Shown: positions 18,030 to 27,563, numbered from the stretch's first letter. The stretch is 64,000 nucleotides of DNA from an uncultured Pseudogracilibacillus sp. (GCA_937960785.1 CALGOZ010000030.1:5915-69914), one strand, 5' to 3'. Notes: generated by a model not told the origin, from the sequence alone. A program made the numbers and translations.

Positions 18030-18743
18030 ATGAATGTTTCAAAGTTAGAGGAAAAATATACTATTACATTTCAAAATAAGGCACTCTTAGCGCAAGCTTT
18101 TACCCATTCATCTTATGTAAATGAACATCATAAGGGACGAATCGAAGATAATGAACGGTTGGAATTTTTAGGCGACGCTGTATTAGAACTTCTCGTCTCT
18201 CATTATTTATACGACCGTTTTAAAACGTTATCAGAAGGAGAACTGACAAAGTATCGGGCAAATATCGTCTGTGAACCTGCGCTCTATCATTTTGCGACAA
18301 AATTAGGATTAGACGAATTTGTAATGCTTGGTAAGGGAGAAGAGCGAACCGGGGGAAGAATGCGCCAAGCGTTGTTAGCTGATGTATTTGAAGCTTTTTT
18401 AGGCGCAATTTATTTAGATAAGGGAATCGAAGAAAGTAGAAAATTTTTAGAAACTTGGGTATTTCCTTTAATTACTGATGATGTTCTTTTACATAGGATG
18501 GATTATAAAACAGCTTTACAAGAACTAATTCAAGAGCGAACAAAGGCTACTTTGACCTACCGAATTATTCGAGAATTTGGTCCGTCTCATGCAAAGCAAT
18601 TCGTAGCGGAAGTAAGTATAAGTGATACAAAGCGCGCAACCGGACAAGGAAAAACAAAAAAAGAAGCCGAACAAAAGGCGGCTCAACAATTGTATTTACA
18701 ATTAACGAGAAATAACAGAGATAAAGGCATTACAAAAGATTAA
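18030..18743 (+). CDS. rnc: ribonuclease III
   Basis: Double-strand-specific endoribonuclease that processes rRNA precursors and toxin/antisense RNAs. It has the RNase III signature NERLEFLGDAVLEL with the catalytic acidic residues, the second acidic site in ADVFEAFLGAIYLD, and a C-terminal dsRNA-binding domain (DYKTALQELIQ through GKTKKEAEQKAAQQL). ATGs occur at 18024 and 18030. The SD AAGGAAGG (18013-18020) is only 3 bases from the first but 9 from the second, so 18030 is preferred. Confidence 0.94.
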   Translation: MNVSKLEEKYTITFQNKALLAQAFTHSSYVNEHHKGRIEDNERLEFLGDAVLELLVSHYLYDRFKTLSEGELTKYRANIVCEPALYHFATKLGLDEFVMLGKGEERTGGRMRQALLADVFEAFLGAIYLDKGIEESRKFLETWVFPLITDDVLLHRMDYKTALQELIQERTKATLTYRIIREFGPSHAKQFVAEVSISDTKRATGQGKTKKEAEQKAAQQLYLQLTRNNRDKGITKD

Positions 18744-18753
18744 CGGTCTTTAT

Positions 18754-18984
18754 TTAAGCTTCTCTGATTGAACGTAACTCATCGACAAAGGCTTGCACTT
18801 CCGCTGGACTTAAGGAGTCGATTTGTTTGATATGATCGTATAAAAACTTCAGATCGTTATATTGATCTAAACGGTAAAACTTTTCATCAAACATAATTCG
18901 ATTAGCTACATCAAGCTTTGTGGCAAGTTCATCGAGAATATATTTTAAGTTTTGTTCAGAAGCAACTTGTAAATCGATTGTCAT
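18754..18984 (-). CDS. DUF1128-family small protein (YfkK-like)
   Basis: A 76-residue acidic, helix-rich protein of unknown function. The pattern NLKYILDELATKLDVANR, a YNDLKFLYDHI segment and the C-terminal LSPAEVQAFVDELRSIRE agree with the DUF1128 family, whose B. subtilis member is YfkK. It lies opposite to the rnc/smc genes, which is not its place in B. subtilis. The start is ATG 18984, with AAAGGTAG upstream; a GTG immediately before it is less likely. The family assignment is from memory of the pattern, not a search. Confidence 0.7.
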   Translation of the reverse strand: MTIDLQVASEQNLKYILDELATKLDVANRIMFDEKFYRLDQYNDLKFLYDHIKQIDSLSPAEVQAFVDELRSIREA

Positions 18985-19104
18985 CACTCTACCTTTCTTA
19001 TAATAGTATCAACTATTTAGCATGTAGTTTACAATGAATTATATACAATGACAACTAAAAAGCGGTCGTAAACGGCAAATTTTATCGTTGTGAGGAGATT
19101 TATT

Positions 19105-22100
19105 ATGTTTTTAAAACGTTTAGAAACAATCGGCTTTAAATCTTTTGCTGAACGAATTACGATTGAATTCGTTCCTGGTATTACGACGATTGTCGGTCCA
19201 AACGGAAGTGGAAAAAGCAACGTAATCGACGCCATTCGCTGGGTATTAGGAGAGCAATCGGCTCGTTCTTTACGAGGACAACGGATGGAAGATGTAATTT
19301 TTCAAGGCAGTGAAACGAGAAATCCGTTAAATTTTGCTGAAGTATCTTTAATTCTGAATAACGAAAGTGGCGAACTTCCGATTGAATACCAAGAGGTTAA
19401 AGTGACCCGTCGTGTATATCGCTCAGGAGAGAGTGAATTTTTAATTAATAAACAGCCGTGTCGTTTAAAAGATATCGTTGATTTATTTACGGATACCGGA
19501 TTAGGTCGCGAGTCTTTTTCAATTATTGGCCAAGGGAAAATTGATGAAATTTTAAGTTCTAAAGCAGACGAACGTCGAGCTGTATTTGAAGAAGCAGCTG
19601 GAGTTATGCGCTACAAACGTCGTAAAGAGGAAGCGGCCTATAAATTAAAAGAGACCGAAGATAATTTAGCCCGAGTCGAAGATATTATCTATGAAATCTC
19701 CCAACAAATTGAGCCATTAAAAAAACAAGCGAAAATTGCAAAAGAATATAAGACGTTACAAGCTAAACTTACAGAAAAGGAAATCGCGCTTCTCGTAACG
19801 GAAATCTCAACATTACATGAAAAGTGGCAACAACTACTCCAAAAAATTGAAAGGGACACATTAAAACTAGTCGAGCGAGAAACTACTTTACAACAGTTCG
19901 AAGCCAAAATCATTACCCGTAGAGAAGAAGTAGAGCAATTAGAGACGACGATTCAATCGTTGCACGAACGTTTAATCGAAGTGACTGAACAATTAGAACA
20001 AACGGAAGGGAAACGTAACGTCCGTATCGAGCAGACGAAACATCATGAGGAAAATAAGCAGAAAATAAAAAAGGAAAAAAAAGATTTACAAATAGCGTTA
20101 CAAACTTTAGAAACTAGGATTGAAGAAGAAGAAAAACAAGTTAATGCAATTCATAAACATTTACAATCAATTCACGAAGAAATGAAACGTGTTGAAGCAA
20201 ATTTATATAGCCGTCATGATGAACTAGGGGACGAAATCGATCGTCTAAAAGGAGATTTAATTGAATATTTAAACGAACAAGCTGTCTTAAATAACGAACA
20301 TAATGCTTTGACCGAGCGACTTCGCCAACTTAAAGTTCGATTAACTTCTGAAGACAATCGTAAAGAATCTATGCAGTCACAGTATCAGCAGTTAAAAAAA
20401 GAACGAAAATCTTTACTTAAGCAGAAGGAAGAGAAGGAAGCCCAACTAACTTCATATAAACAAGCAATCAATGACTTAGAAAAGACTATTATTGATGAAG
20501 TCGCACAACTAGAAGAAAAGCAACGTCAATTTTATGCCCTACAAGAACAACGAACGAGAAGTAACTCACGTAAAGAAATGCTTGAAGAAATGAAGAAAAA
20601 CTACCAAGGTTTTGCCTACGGTGTTAAAGAGATTTTACAAGCGACAAAACGAGGCGATTTACAAGGAATAATTGGTCCAGTAATCGATTTAATCGAGGTA
20701 CCTAATCGCTATATTATCGCTGTTGATACAATTTTAGGCCACCAATCACAATTTATTGTCGTCCCTGATGACGCAACCGCTCGTGCAACAATCGCTTGGT
20801 TAAAACGTGAAAATAAAGGAAGAGCTACTTTTCTACCTTTACAATCTATCGTTGCTCGTTTTCTGCCATCTCAAGTTCGTTCCCTATTAGAGGAAGAACA
20901 AGGCTTTATCGGCATTGCTAGTGAATTAGTTCGAATTGAACCTCATTATCAGAAAGTTATCGAGCATTTAATGGGAAATGTAATCGTCGCCGAAACGTTA
21001 GCCGATGCGAACCGAATCGCATCTCGGACGAATCGACGATATCGAATTGTAACCTTAGAAGGAGACGTTGTATTTCCTGGAGGCTCGATTTCTGGGGGAG
21101 CCCAAAGAAAACGGAATGTGTCGCTTTTTACTAGGGAAAAAGAGTTGAACGAATTAACCGAAAGGGTACGCCAAATCGACCAACAATTGACAAATTTACA
21201 AAAAGAGCAAAAGATACGAAACGAAAAGCTCGAACAAATTCAAGAAAAAGAAAAGGCACAAAAAGAAGCGTTACAAGCTTTACAGAATGAATACGATGTA
21301 ATTATAGGAAAAGTTCAACAATACGAAATAAAAGAACAATCCCTTAAAGATCGATTGACAACCTACGAACACCAACATAATGAGTACGAAGCTGAACGAG
21401 CATCACTAAAAGAAAAAATTGAACAAAACCAAAAACAGTTAAAAGATGCAAAGGGAAAAATTGCACGTACGCAAGAGACGATTCAAATGAAGACAGAAGA
21501 ACAAGCAAAACTGTTAGAGAATAAGGCGAAGAATGAAAAACTATTACATGAACTACAATTAAAAAATGCTGAACAACAAGAGCGGGCAAAACATTTTGAA
21601 AAAATCGTTCAAAGCTTAGAAAGCGAACGAAAAAGTACGCTAGAAAAACTGGAAGATATCGATGAACAATTAGTGGCTATCGAGACATTAGAAGCAGAAC
21701 AGGAATCACTTGAAACAATTGAAAAAAAGCTTACAACTTACCGTAAAGAACGTCAAGCTGTAAGTACGAAAATAACAGAACTACAAGCGAAACGAAAAGA
21801 AAAAATGCAAGAAATTGAAGACGACAGCCGTGAACTTGAAGCACGCCGTAAACTTTTTGAAGAAATGAAAAAAACATTGCAAGATAAAGAAATTGAAGCG
21901 AGCCGACTCGATGTAAAATTAGAAAATCGTCTTCAAACGTTGCAAGAGACGTATACGATCACATACGAAAAAGCTTACGAAACCTACGGCAAAGTCGAAG
22001 ATGTAGCGAAACGAACAGATGAAGTACAGGAACTACGTCGAAAAATACGGGCTCTCGGTACAGTCAATTTAGGAGCAATCGAGGAATACGAACGCTTAAA

Positions 22101-22674
22101 AGAACGGGAAACATTTTTAGACGAACAACGAAACGATTTACTCGAGGCAAAAGAAACGTTGTATGAAGCAATTCAAAAAATGGATGACGAGATGATTACA
22201 CGCTTTAAGGCTACTTTTGAAACTATCCAACATGCATTTACGGATGTTTTCTCTCAACTTTTCGGTGGTGGATATGCAGAGTTAGTTTTAACAGATCCAG
22301 ATAACTACTTAGAAACAGGCATTGACATTATTGCTCGTCCTCCGGGGAAAAAGTTAAAAACATTAGAATTACTATCTGGTGGTGAGCGGGCCTTAACTGC
22401 GATTGCGTTACTATTTGCTATTTTACGAGCTCGTCCCGTCCCCTTTGTTATTTTAGACGAAGTAGATGCGGCCTTAGACGAGGCGAATGTCGATCGTTTT
22501 GCGACTTATTTGAAAAACTTTAGTAAGGAAAGTCAATTCGTCGTCATCAGTCATCGTAAAGGTACGATGGAAGAGGCTGATGCATTATACGGAGTAACGA
22601 TGCAGGAGTCGGGGGTTTCCCGCTTTGTATCCGTTCGTTTAGAAGAAGCTGATGACCTAGTGAAATCAACTTAG
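19105..22674 (+). CDS. smc: chromosome segregation ATPase SMC
   Basis: Condensin subunit that extrudes DNA loops with ScpA/ScpB. The 1189-residue product has the N-terminal head with Walker A GPNGSGKS (residues 31-38), a long coiled coil, a hinge at about 505-660 (glycine-rich FPGGSISGGA at its end) and a returning coil. The C-terminal head has signature LSGGERALTA near 1090 and Walker B ILDEVDAALDEANV near 1118. The open frame starts at GTG 19090, but the SD GTGAGGAG covers it; ATG 19105 gives the standard MFLKRLETIGFKSF. Confidence 0.97.
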   Translation: MFLKRLETIGFKSFAERITIEFVPGITTIVGPNGSGKSNVIDAIRWVLGEQSARSLRGQRMEDVIFQGSETRNPLNFAEVSLILNNESGELPIEYQEVKVTRRVYRSGESEFLINKQPCRLKDIVDLFTDTGLGRESFSIIGQGKIDEILSSKADERRAVFEEAAGVMRYKRRKEEAAYKLKETEDNLARVEDIIYEISQQIEPLKKQAKIAKEYKTLQAKLTEKEIALLVTEISTLHEKWQQLLQKIERDTLKLVERETTLQQFEAKIITRREEVEQLETTIQSLHERLIEVTEQLEQTEGKRNVRIEQTKHHEENKQKIKKEKKDLQIALQTLETRIEEEEKQVNAIHKHLQSIHEEMKRVEANLYSRHDELGDEIDRLKGDLIEYLNEQAVLNNEHNALTERLRQLKVRLTSEDNRKESMQSQYQQLKKERKSLLKQKEEKEAQLTSYKQAINDLEKTIIDEVAQLEEKQRQFYALQEQRTRSNSRKEMLEEMKKNYQGFAYGVKEILQATKRGDLQGIIGPVIDLIEVPNRYIIAVDTILGHQSQFIVVPDDATARATIAWLKRENKGRATFLPLQSIVARFLPSQVRSLLEEEQGFIGIASELVRIEPHYQKVIEHLMGNVIVAETLADANRIASRTNRRYRIVTLEGDVVFPGGSISGGAQRKRNVSLFTREKELNELTERVRQIDQQLTNLQKEQKIRNEKLEQIQEKEKAQKEALQALQNEYDVIIGKVQQYEIKEQSLKDRLTTYEHQHNEYEAERASLKEKIEQNQKQLKDAKGKIARTQETIQMKTEEQAKLLENKAKNEKLLHELQLKNAEQQERAKHFEKIVQSLESERKSTLEKLEDIDEQLVAIETLEAEQESLETIEKKLTTYRKERQAVSTKITELQAKRKEKMQEIEDDSRELEARRKLFEEMKKTLQDKEIEASRLDVKLENRLQTLQETYTITYEKAYETYGKVEDVAKRTDEVQELRRKIRALGTVNLGAIEEYERLKERETFLDEQRNDLLEAKETLYEAIQKMDDEMITRFKATFETIQHAFTDVFSQLFGGGYAELVLTDPDNYLETGIDIIARPPGKKLKTLELLSGGERALTAIALLFAILRARPVPFVILDEVDAALDEANVDRFATYLKNFSKESQFVVISHRKGTMEEADALYGVTMQESGVSRFVSVRLEEADDLVKST

Positions 22675-22689
22675 AAAGGAAAGATTAAG

Positions 22690-23682
22690 ATGGGATTTTT
22701 TAATCGTTTAAAAAGTAAGTTTATAAAAGAGGAAAACAAAGCAACGACGACCACATACAAAAAAGGGATGAATAAAACTCGCCAATCGTTTACCGAAAAA
22801 TTGAACGATATGTTCGCCCGTTATCGTCAAGTCGATGAAGAGTTTTTTGAAGAATTAGAAGAAGTCCTTATTATGGCTGATGTCGGTGTCATGACAGTAA
22901 TGGATTTAGTTGATGAATTAAAATTTGAAGTCCAACGTAAAAACATTAAAGATCCGAAAGAAATGAATGAAGTTATTTCAGAAAAGTTAGTCGAGATTTA
23001 TTATGCGGATGAGGACGAGTCAATTTCGCAGCTAAATATAGAAGCAAATCGTCTAAACGTTATATTAGTCGTCGGTGTAAATGGAGTAGGGAAAACGACT
23101 TCTATCGGAAAATTAGCAGCCCAATTAAAGGCTGATGGGAAGGAAGTAATGCTAGCTGCAGGTGATACGTTCCGAGCTGGTGCAATTGATCAACTAGAGG
23201 AATGGGGTAAACGGGCTGATGTTGAAGTAATTAAACAATCGGAAGGAAGCGACCCTGCTGCGGTTATTTTTGACGGAATAAAAGCAGCCAAATCCCGTAA
23301 TGTAGACGTTCTAATTTGTGATACGGCTGGACGTTTACAAAATAAAGTGAACTTAATGAATGAATTAGAGAAAATTCAACGGGTCATTAAACGAGAAGTA
23401 CCCGATGCACCTCACGAAGTCCTTCTCGTATTAGATGCAACGACAGGACAAAATGCCTTAAGCCAAGCAAAAACCTTTTCCGAAGTAACCGATGTTTCGG
23501 GAATCGTCCTAACGAAGCTCGATGGAACAGCGAAGGGTGGTATCGTCCTTGCGATTAAAAATGAAATGAACTTACCCGTAAAGCTCGTCGGATTCGGAGA
23601 GGGAATCGATGACTTACAAGCTTTTGACGCCCATGCCTTTGTATATGGCTTGTTCGCCGATCTTGTAGAACAAGAAGGATGA
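22690..23682 (+). CDS. ftsY: signal recognition particle receptor FtsY
   Basis: SRP-type GTPase at the membrane that receives ribosome-nascent chain-SRP complexes. A short basic N-terminal region is followed by the NG domain: GVNGVGKTTSIGKLA near residue 129, the DTFRAGA box, DTAGRLQNK near residue 211 and TKLDGTAKGG near residue 275. Its 330 residues match Bacillus FtsY, which lacks the long acidic A domain of E. coli. It follows smc by 15 bases and overlaps the first possible ylxM ATG. Confidence 0.97.
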   Translation: MGFFNRLKSKFIKEENKATTTTYKKGMNKTRQSFTEKLNDMFARYRQVDEEFFEELEEVLIMADVGVMTVMDLVDELKFEVQRKNIKDPKEMNEVISEKLVEIYYADEDESISQLNIEANRLNVILVVGVNGVGKTTSIGKLAAQLKADGKEVMLAAGDTFRAGAIDQLEEWGKRADVEVIKQSEGSDPAAVIFDGIKAAKSRNVDVLICDTAGRLQNKVNLMNELEKIQRVIKREVPDAPHEVLLVLDATTGQNALSQAKTFSEVTDVSGIVLTKLDGTAKGGIVLAIKNEMNLPVKLVGFGEGIDDLQAFDAHAFVYGLFADLVEQEG

Positions 23683-23687
23683 CTATC

Positions 23688-24020
23688 ATGCTAGAAAAAA
23701 CGACCCGTCTTAATATGCTATATGACTTCTATCATCAATTATTAACGAAGAAACAGATGGAATATATGGAATTATATTATCGTGAAGATTATTCTCTTGC
23801 AGAAATTGCCGAGTATCATCAAGTGTCCCGGCAAGCAGTTCATGATACAATAAGACGTACAGAACAACATTTAGAAATGTATGAAAAAAAATTGCGTCTT
23901 TATGAAAAGTTTCGAAAACGTGAGGCTAAAATAGCAAAATTACTCCGATTATTAGAAGATCAGGACTTTTCACGAGTGGAATTGCGTCATACAATCGAAC
24001 AGTTACGAAAGATAGATTAG
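23688..24020 (+). CDS. ylxM: YlxM/p13-like putative DNA-binding protein
   Basis: A 110-residue sigma-70 region-4-like helix-turn-helix protein (YYREDYSLAEIAEYHQVSRQ, then AVHDTIRRTEQHLEMYE) always found next to ffh. Its role in the SRP pathway is proposed from linkage only. The frame opens at ATG 23679 inside the ftsY stop, but ATG 23688 has AGAAGGATG at good spacing and gives MLEKTTRLNMLYDF, close to B. subtilis YlxM. Confidence 0.9.
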   Translation: MLEKTTRLNMLYDFYHQLLTKKQMEYMELYYREDYSLAEIAEYHQVSRQAVHDTIRRTEQHLEMYEKKLRLYEKFRKREAKIAKLLRLLEDQDFSRVELRHTIEQLRKID

Positions 24021-24035
24021 AAAGGAGATTAATGG

Positions 24036-25382
24036 ATGGCCTTTGAAGGATTGTCAAGTCGTTTACAAGAAACGATCAAAAAGATTACAGGTAAAGGTAA
24101 AGTTACTGAACGTGACGTTAATGAAATGGCCCGAGAAGTACGCTTAGCTCTTCTTGAGGCAGACGTTAACTTTAAAGTAGTTCGTGAATTTATTAATGAT
24201 ATAAAGGAGCGCGCTGTCGGTCAGGAAGTAATGGAAAGTCTTACTCCTGGTCAACAAGTAATTAAAGTCGTACAAGAAGAATTGACAGAATTAATGGGTG
24301 GCACCCAAAGTAAAATTGCCGTAAGCGATCGACCACCAACCGTTATTTTAATGTCTGGTCTTCAAGGAGCAGGTAAAACGACGACAACTGGTAAACTGGC
24401 GAACTTGCTTCGTAAACAATACAATCGTAAACCCTTGCTCGTTGCTTGCGACGTATATCGACCAGCAGCAATTCAACAGTTACAAACTTTAGGAAAACAA
24501 TTAGATATGCCCGTTTTTGAAATGGGAACCGATACAAGCCCCGTTGAAATTACGAAAAAAGCTCTCGAGTACGCAAAGGAAGAGCATTTAGATTATGTGT
24601 TAATTGATACAGCAGGACGTCTCCATGTCGATGATGAATTAATGGAAGAACTAAAAGAAATAAAAGAAGTAGCAAATCCTGATGAAATATTCCTCGTCGT
24701 CGATGCCATGACTGGACAGGATGCCGTGAATGTTGCGGAACAATTCGATGAAGAATTAGACATTACTGGTCTTGTATTAACGAAATTAGATGGAGATACG
24801 CGAGGAGGGGCTGCTTTATCGATTAAAGCTGTTACAGGAAAGCCGATTAAATTTGTCGGAATGGGAGAAAAGCTTGATGAATTAGAAGAATTCCATCCAG
24901 ACCGTATGGCATCGAGAATTCTTGGCATGGGAGATGTATTGACCTTAATTGAAAAAGCCCAGTTGACAATCGATGAGAAAAAAGCGATGGAAATGGAAGA
25001 AAAAATGCGCACTATGTCCTTTACATTAGAGGACTTCCTTGAGCAAATGGATCAAGTAAAACAAATGGGTCCACTCGATGAATTAATTAATATGATCCCA
25101 GGAGCAAACAGGATGCGCGGAATGAAAAACGTCCAAGTCGATGAGAAACAAATCGCCCAGATTGAAGCAATTATTCAATCGATGACGATTGAAGAGCGAC
25201 GTGACCCATCAATTTTAAATGCAAGTAGAAAACGTCGCGTAGCTAAAGGTTCTGGAACGAACGTATCTCAAGTCAACCGCCTATTAAAACAATTTAACGA
25301 TATGAAGAAAATGATGAAGCAAATGACAAATATGCAAAAAGGTAAAAAACGAGGAAGAGGATTTCCGTTTCCATTTATGTAA
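24036..25382 (+). CDS. ffh: signal recognition particle protein Ffh (SRP54)
   Basis: GTPase that with SRP RNA binds signal sequences as they leave the ribosome. It has an N domain, a G domain (GLQGAGKTTTTGKLA near residue 108, DVYRPAAI, DTAGRLHVD, TKLDGDTRGGAALS) and a C-terminal methionine-rich M domain (from about residue 320, e.g. MKKMMKQMTNMQKGKKRGRG) that binds the SRP RNA and signal peptides. It follows ylxM by 15 bases with AAAGGAG upstream. Confidence 0.97.
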   Translation: MAFEGLSSRLQETIKKITGKGKVTERDVNEMAREVRLALLEADVNFKVVREFINDIKERAVGQEVMESLTPGQQVIKVVQEELTELMGGTQSKIAVSDRPPTVILMSGLQGAGKTTTTGKLANLLRKQYNRKPLLVACDVYRPAAIQQLQTLGKQLDMPVFEMGTDTSPVEITKKALEYAKEEHLDYVLIDTAGRLHVDDELMEELKEIKEVANPDEIFLVVDAMTGQDAVNVAEQFDEELDITGLVLTKLDGDTRGGAALSIKAVTGKPIKFVGMGEKLDELEEFHPDRMASRILGMGDVLTLIEKAQLTIDEKKAMEMEEKMRTMSFTLEDFLEQMDQVKQMGPLDELINMIPGANRMRGMKNVQVDEKQIAQIEAIIQSMTIEERRDPSILNASRKRRVAKGSGTNVSQVNRLLKQFNDMKKMMKQMTNMQKGKKRGRGFPFPFM

Positions 25383-25406
25383 CTTTACGGTGTCATGCAA
25401 TATTAC

Positions 25407-25435
25407 TTTACACATTAAAAAAAGCATGGTACGAT
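25407..25435 (+). promoter_or_regulatory. candidate sigma-A promoter for rpsP-khpA
   Basis: TTTACA (25407-25412), a 17-base spacer and TACGAT (25430-25435), 34 bases before the rpsP start codon. Confidence 0.6.
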
Positions 25436-25468
25436 AAACTATGTGAAAAAAATGGAGGTGTAAAAATA

Positions 25469-25741
25469 ATGGCAGTAAAAATTCGTTTAAAAAGAATGGG
25501 TGCTAAGAAAAACCCTCATTACCGTATCGTGGTAGCAGATTCCCGCTCACCTAGAGATGGGCGTTCAATCGAACAAGTTGGAATTTATAATCCACAGACT
25601 GAGCCAGTAACGTTAAAAATAGATGAAGAAAAAGCTTTAGACTGGATGTCGAAGGGTGCTCAACCGAGCGATACGGTTCGTAACTTATTTTCAAGTCAAG
25701 GAATTATGGAAAAATTCCATGAACTTAAAAACAAAAAGTAG
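25469..25741 (+). CDS. rpsP: 30S ribosomal protein S16
   Basis: Small-subunit protein. The 90 residues begin MAVKIRLKRMGAKKNPHYRIVVADSRSPRDGR (abbreviated here to the family's key RLKRMG, NPHYRIVVADSR and RDG.IE..G.YNP elements) and match Bacillus S16 throughout. A strong AATGGAGGTG SD precedes the ATG. khpA follows after 15 bases. Confidence 0.97.
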   Translation: MAVKIRLKRMGAKKNPHYRIVVADSRSPRDGRSIEQVGIYNPQTEPVTLKIDEEKALDWMSKGAQPSDTVRNLFSSQGIMEKFHELKNKK

Positions 25742-25756
25742 AAGAAGTGGGGTTTT

Positions 25757-25984
25757 ATGAAACAATTAATTGAAACAATTGTGAAGCCTCTCGTCGATCA
25801 TCCTGAAGATATAAAAGTCGACCGGCGCGAAGAAGCAAAAAAGGTCGTCTATCATCTAACGGTTAACGAAGCGGATGTCGGTAAAGTAATCGGCAAAAAC
25901 GGTCGGATTGCCAATGCGATTCGCACAGTCGTCTATTCCGCTCATACTGAAGAGAATAAAAGGGTATACTTAGATATAATGTAA
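25757..25984 (+). CDS. khpA: KH-domain RNA-binding protein KhpA (YlqC)
   Basis: A 75-residue single-KH-domain protein that pairs with KhpB/Jag and affects cell-wall elongation and sRNA-type regulation in Firmicutes. The GxxG loop is IGKNGRIANAIRTVV. The gene sits after rpsP as in B. subtilis, but ylqD, which follows there, is missing. A terminator at 25993-26027 separates it from rimM. Confidence 0.93.
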   Translation: MKQLIETIVKPLVDHPEDIKVDRREEAKKVVYHLTVNEADVGKVIGKNGRIANAIRTVVYSAHTEENKRVYLDIM

Positions 25985-25992
25985 CGTAAAAG

Positions 25993-26027
25993 AAGACTGA
26001 TTCAGCGCTATGATTCAGTCTTTTTTT
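25993..26027 (+). terminator. intrinsic terminator after khpA
   Basis: AAGACTGA (25993-26000) / TCAGTCTT (26015-26022) with a 14-base loop and a run of T residues to 26027. Confidence 0.8.
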
Positions 26028-26151
26028 GTACATAAGAAGTTTTCTAGTCTTAATTGATGAAAAATGAAAAAAATAATTAGCTATTGTATGATAATATGTA
26101 GTCATAAGCATGTGGCTTACATATAATATTAAGATAGAGAAGTGAGTTCTA

Positions 26152-26673
26152 ATGTCTAATAATGAAAACATGTTTCTGATTGGTGAAATCGTAAATACGC
26201 ACGGGGTAAAGGGCGAAGTTCGTGTTCGTCAAATAACTGATTTCGATGAACGTTTCGATAAGGGTAATACCGTTTATGTAAAAGATAAGTCTGGTAAATA
26301 TACAGAATTAACGATAGAGAGTTCTCGTTTTCATAAATACTTTCGCTTATTGAAATTCAAACAATTTCCAAGTTTAGAAGAAGCTGAATCATTAAAAGGT
26401 TACACTTTATATATAAAAGAGAGTCAACAGACGGAACTAGAACCTGGCGAATATTATTACCATGAAATTATCGGTTGTACAGTCGTAACGAATGAAGGTG
26501 AGACAATTGGCATCGTCGATCATATTTTAGCTCCCGGAGCAAACGATGTATGGGTCGTAAAAGATGAAAAAGGGAAGGAATATTTAATTCCGTATATTCC
26601 CGATGTTGTAAAGAAAGTCGATGTTGAGGAAGAGATAATTATAATCGAAGTAATGGAAGGACTATTAGACTAA
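26152..26673 (+). CDS. rimM: ribosome maturation factor RimM
   Basis: Assists maturation of the 30S head by binding S19. The 173-residue product has an N-terminal RimM domain (GEIVNTHGVKGEVRV) and a C-terminal PRC-barrel (YYYHEIIGC...G.V..IL.PGANDVWVV, then YLIPYIPDVVKKVD). Its stop overlaps the trmD start (TAATG). Confidence 0.96.
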   Translation: MSNNENMFLIGEIVNTHGVKGEVRVRQITDFDERFDKGNTVYVKDKSGKYTELTIESSRFHKYFRLLKFKQFPSLEEAESLKGYTLYIKESQQTELEPGEYYYHEIIGCTVVTNEGETIGIVDHILAPGANDVWVVKDEKGKEYLIPYIPDVVKKVDVEEEIIIIEVMEGLLD

Positions 26674-27410
26674 TGCATATCGATGTTTTAACGTTATTTC
26701 CAGAAATGTTAAAAGGAGTTTTACAAAGTTCGATTTTAAAACGGGCAAACGAGCGAAATCACTTTACCTACGATTTAATAAACTTTCGAGATTTTTCCAA
26801 TCATAAACATAAAAAAGTGGACGACTATCCATATGGCGGTGGGGCAGGGATGATTTTAACGCCTCAACCGATATTCGATGCTGTTGAATATGTTAAAAGT
26901 AAGCGGGACACGGAACCACGAGTTCTTTTAATGTGTCCCCAAGGCGAACGTTACACACAGAAGAAAGCAGAAGAATTAGCAAAGGAAGATCATCTAATTG
27001 TAATTTGTGGCCATTATGAAGGATATGATGAACGGATTCGTAGCTTAGTAACCGATGAAATTTCAATCGGCGATTATGTTCTAACAAGCGGTGAAATCGG
27101 AGCGATGGTTATTGTAGATAGCGTCGTTCGATTATTACCGGGTGTCTTGGGGAATAAGGCCTCTAAGGAATATGATTCTTTTTCAACTGGGCTTTTAGAG
27201 CATCCTCATTATACTCGTCCAGCCGAATATAAAGGAATGAAAGTACCTCAAGTGCTGTTGGAAGGACATCATGCCAAAATTGACCAATGGCGTCTAAAAG
27301 AATCGCTCCGTCGTACGTTAGAAAGACGACCTGATCTAATAGAAAAAAGAAATTTAACCGATGAAGAGCAACGTTTGTTACAGGAAATTAAAAAAGAAAC
27401 TAATACGTAA
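26673..27410 (+). CDS. trmD: tRNA (guanine-N1)-methyltransferase
   Basis: Methylates G37 of tRNAs to prevent frameshifting, using S-adenosylmethionine bound in a trefoil knot. Seen are the N-terminal DVLTLFPEM, the PYGGGAGM loop, CGHYEGYDERI, IGDYVLTSGE and GLLEHPHYTRP. The 245 residues match the family. It overlaps rimM by one base and is followed by a separate rplS promoter. Confidence 0.97.
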   Translation: MHIDVLTLFPEMLKGVLQSSILKRANERNHFTYDLINFRDFSNHKHKKVDDYPYGGGAGMILTPQPIFDAVEYVKSKRDTEPRVLLMCPQGERYTQKKAEELAKEDHLIVICGHYEGYDERIRSLVTDEISIGDYVLTSGEIGAMVIVDSVVRLLPGVLGNKASKEYDSFSTGLLEHPHYTRPAEYKGMKVPQVLLEGHHAKIDQWRLKESLRRTLERRPDLIEKRNLTDEEQRLLQEIKKETNT

Positions 27411-27440
27411 AAAATATTAGCCGAAAGACGATATTATTAC

Positions 27441-27470
27441 TTGTGAATTTGTCAATATCTATGTTATATT
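27441..27470 (+). promoter_or_regulatory. candidate sigma-A promoter for rplS
   Basis: TTGTGA (27441-27446), an 18-base spacer and TATATT (27465-27470). An alternative pairing is TTGTCA (27449-27454) with TATAAC (27470-27475) at 15 bases. Either would start transcription just before the structured rplS leader. Confidence 0.5.
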
Positions 27471-27480
27471 ATAACATGTG

Positions 27481-27555
27481 CTTAATTTGTTTAAGTGAAA
27501 ACGATGTTCCGCTACTTGTATATAGTATCGAGTATGAGCATTAGTTTGGAAGGAG
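27481..27555 (+). ncRNA. rplS 5' leader resembling the L19 autoregulatory leader
   Basis: Between promoter and SD lies a small hairpin CTTAA/TTAAG (27481-27495). A longer interrupted stem in the 27503-27542 region follows, in which ATGTTC pairs with GAGCAT and TAC with GTA, with a CG bulge and a mismatch. Bacilli carry an Rfam-described L19 leader at this site, thought to bind L19 and lower its own synthesis. The assignment rests on position, foldability and remembered resemblance; no covariance search was done. Confidence 0.5.
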
Positions 27556-27563
27556 TGAAACAA

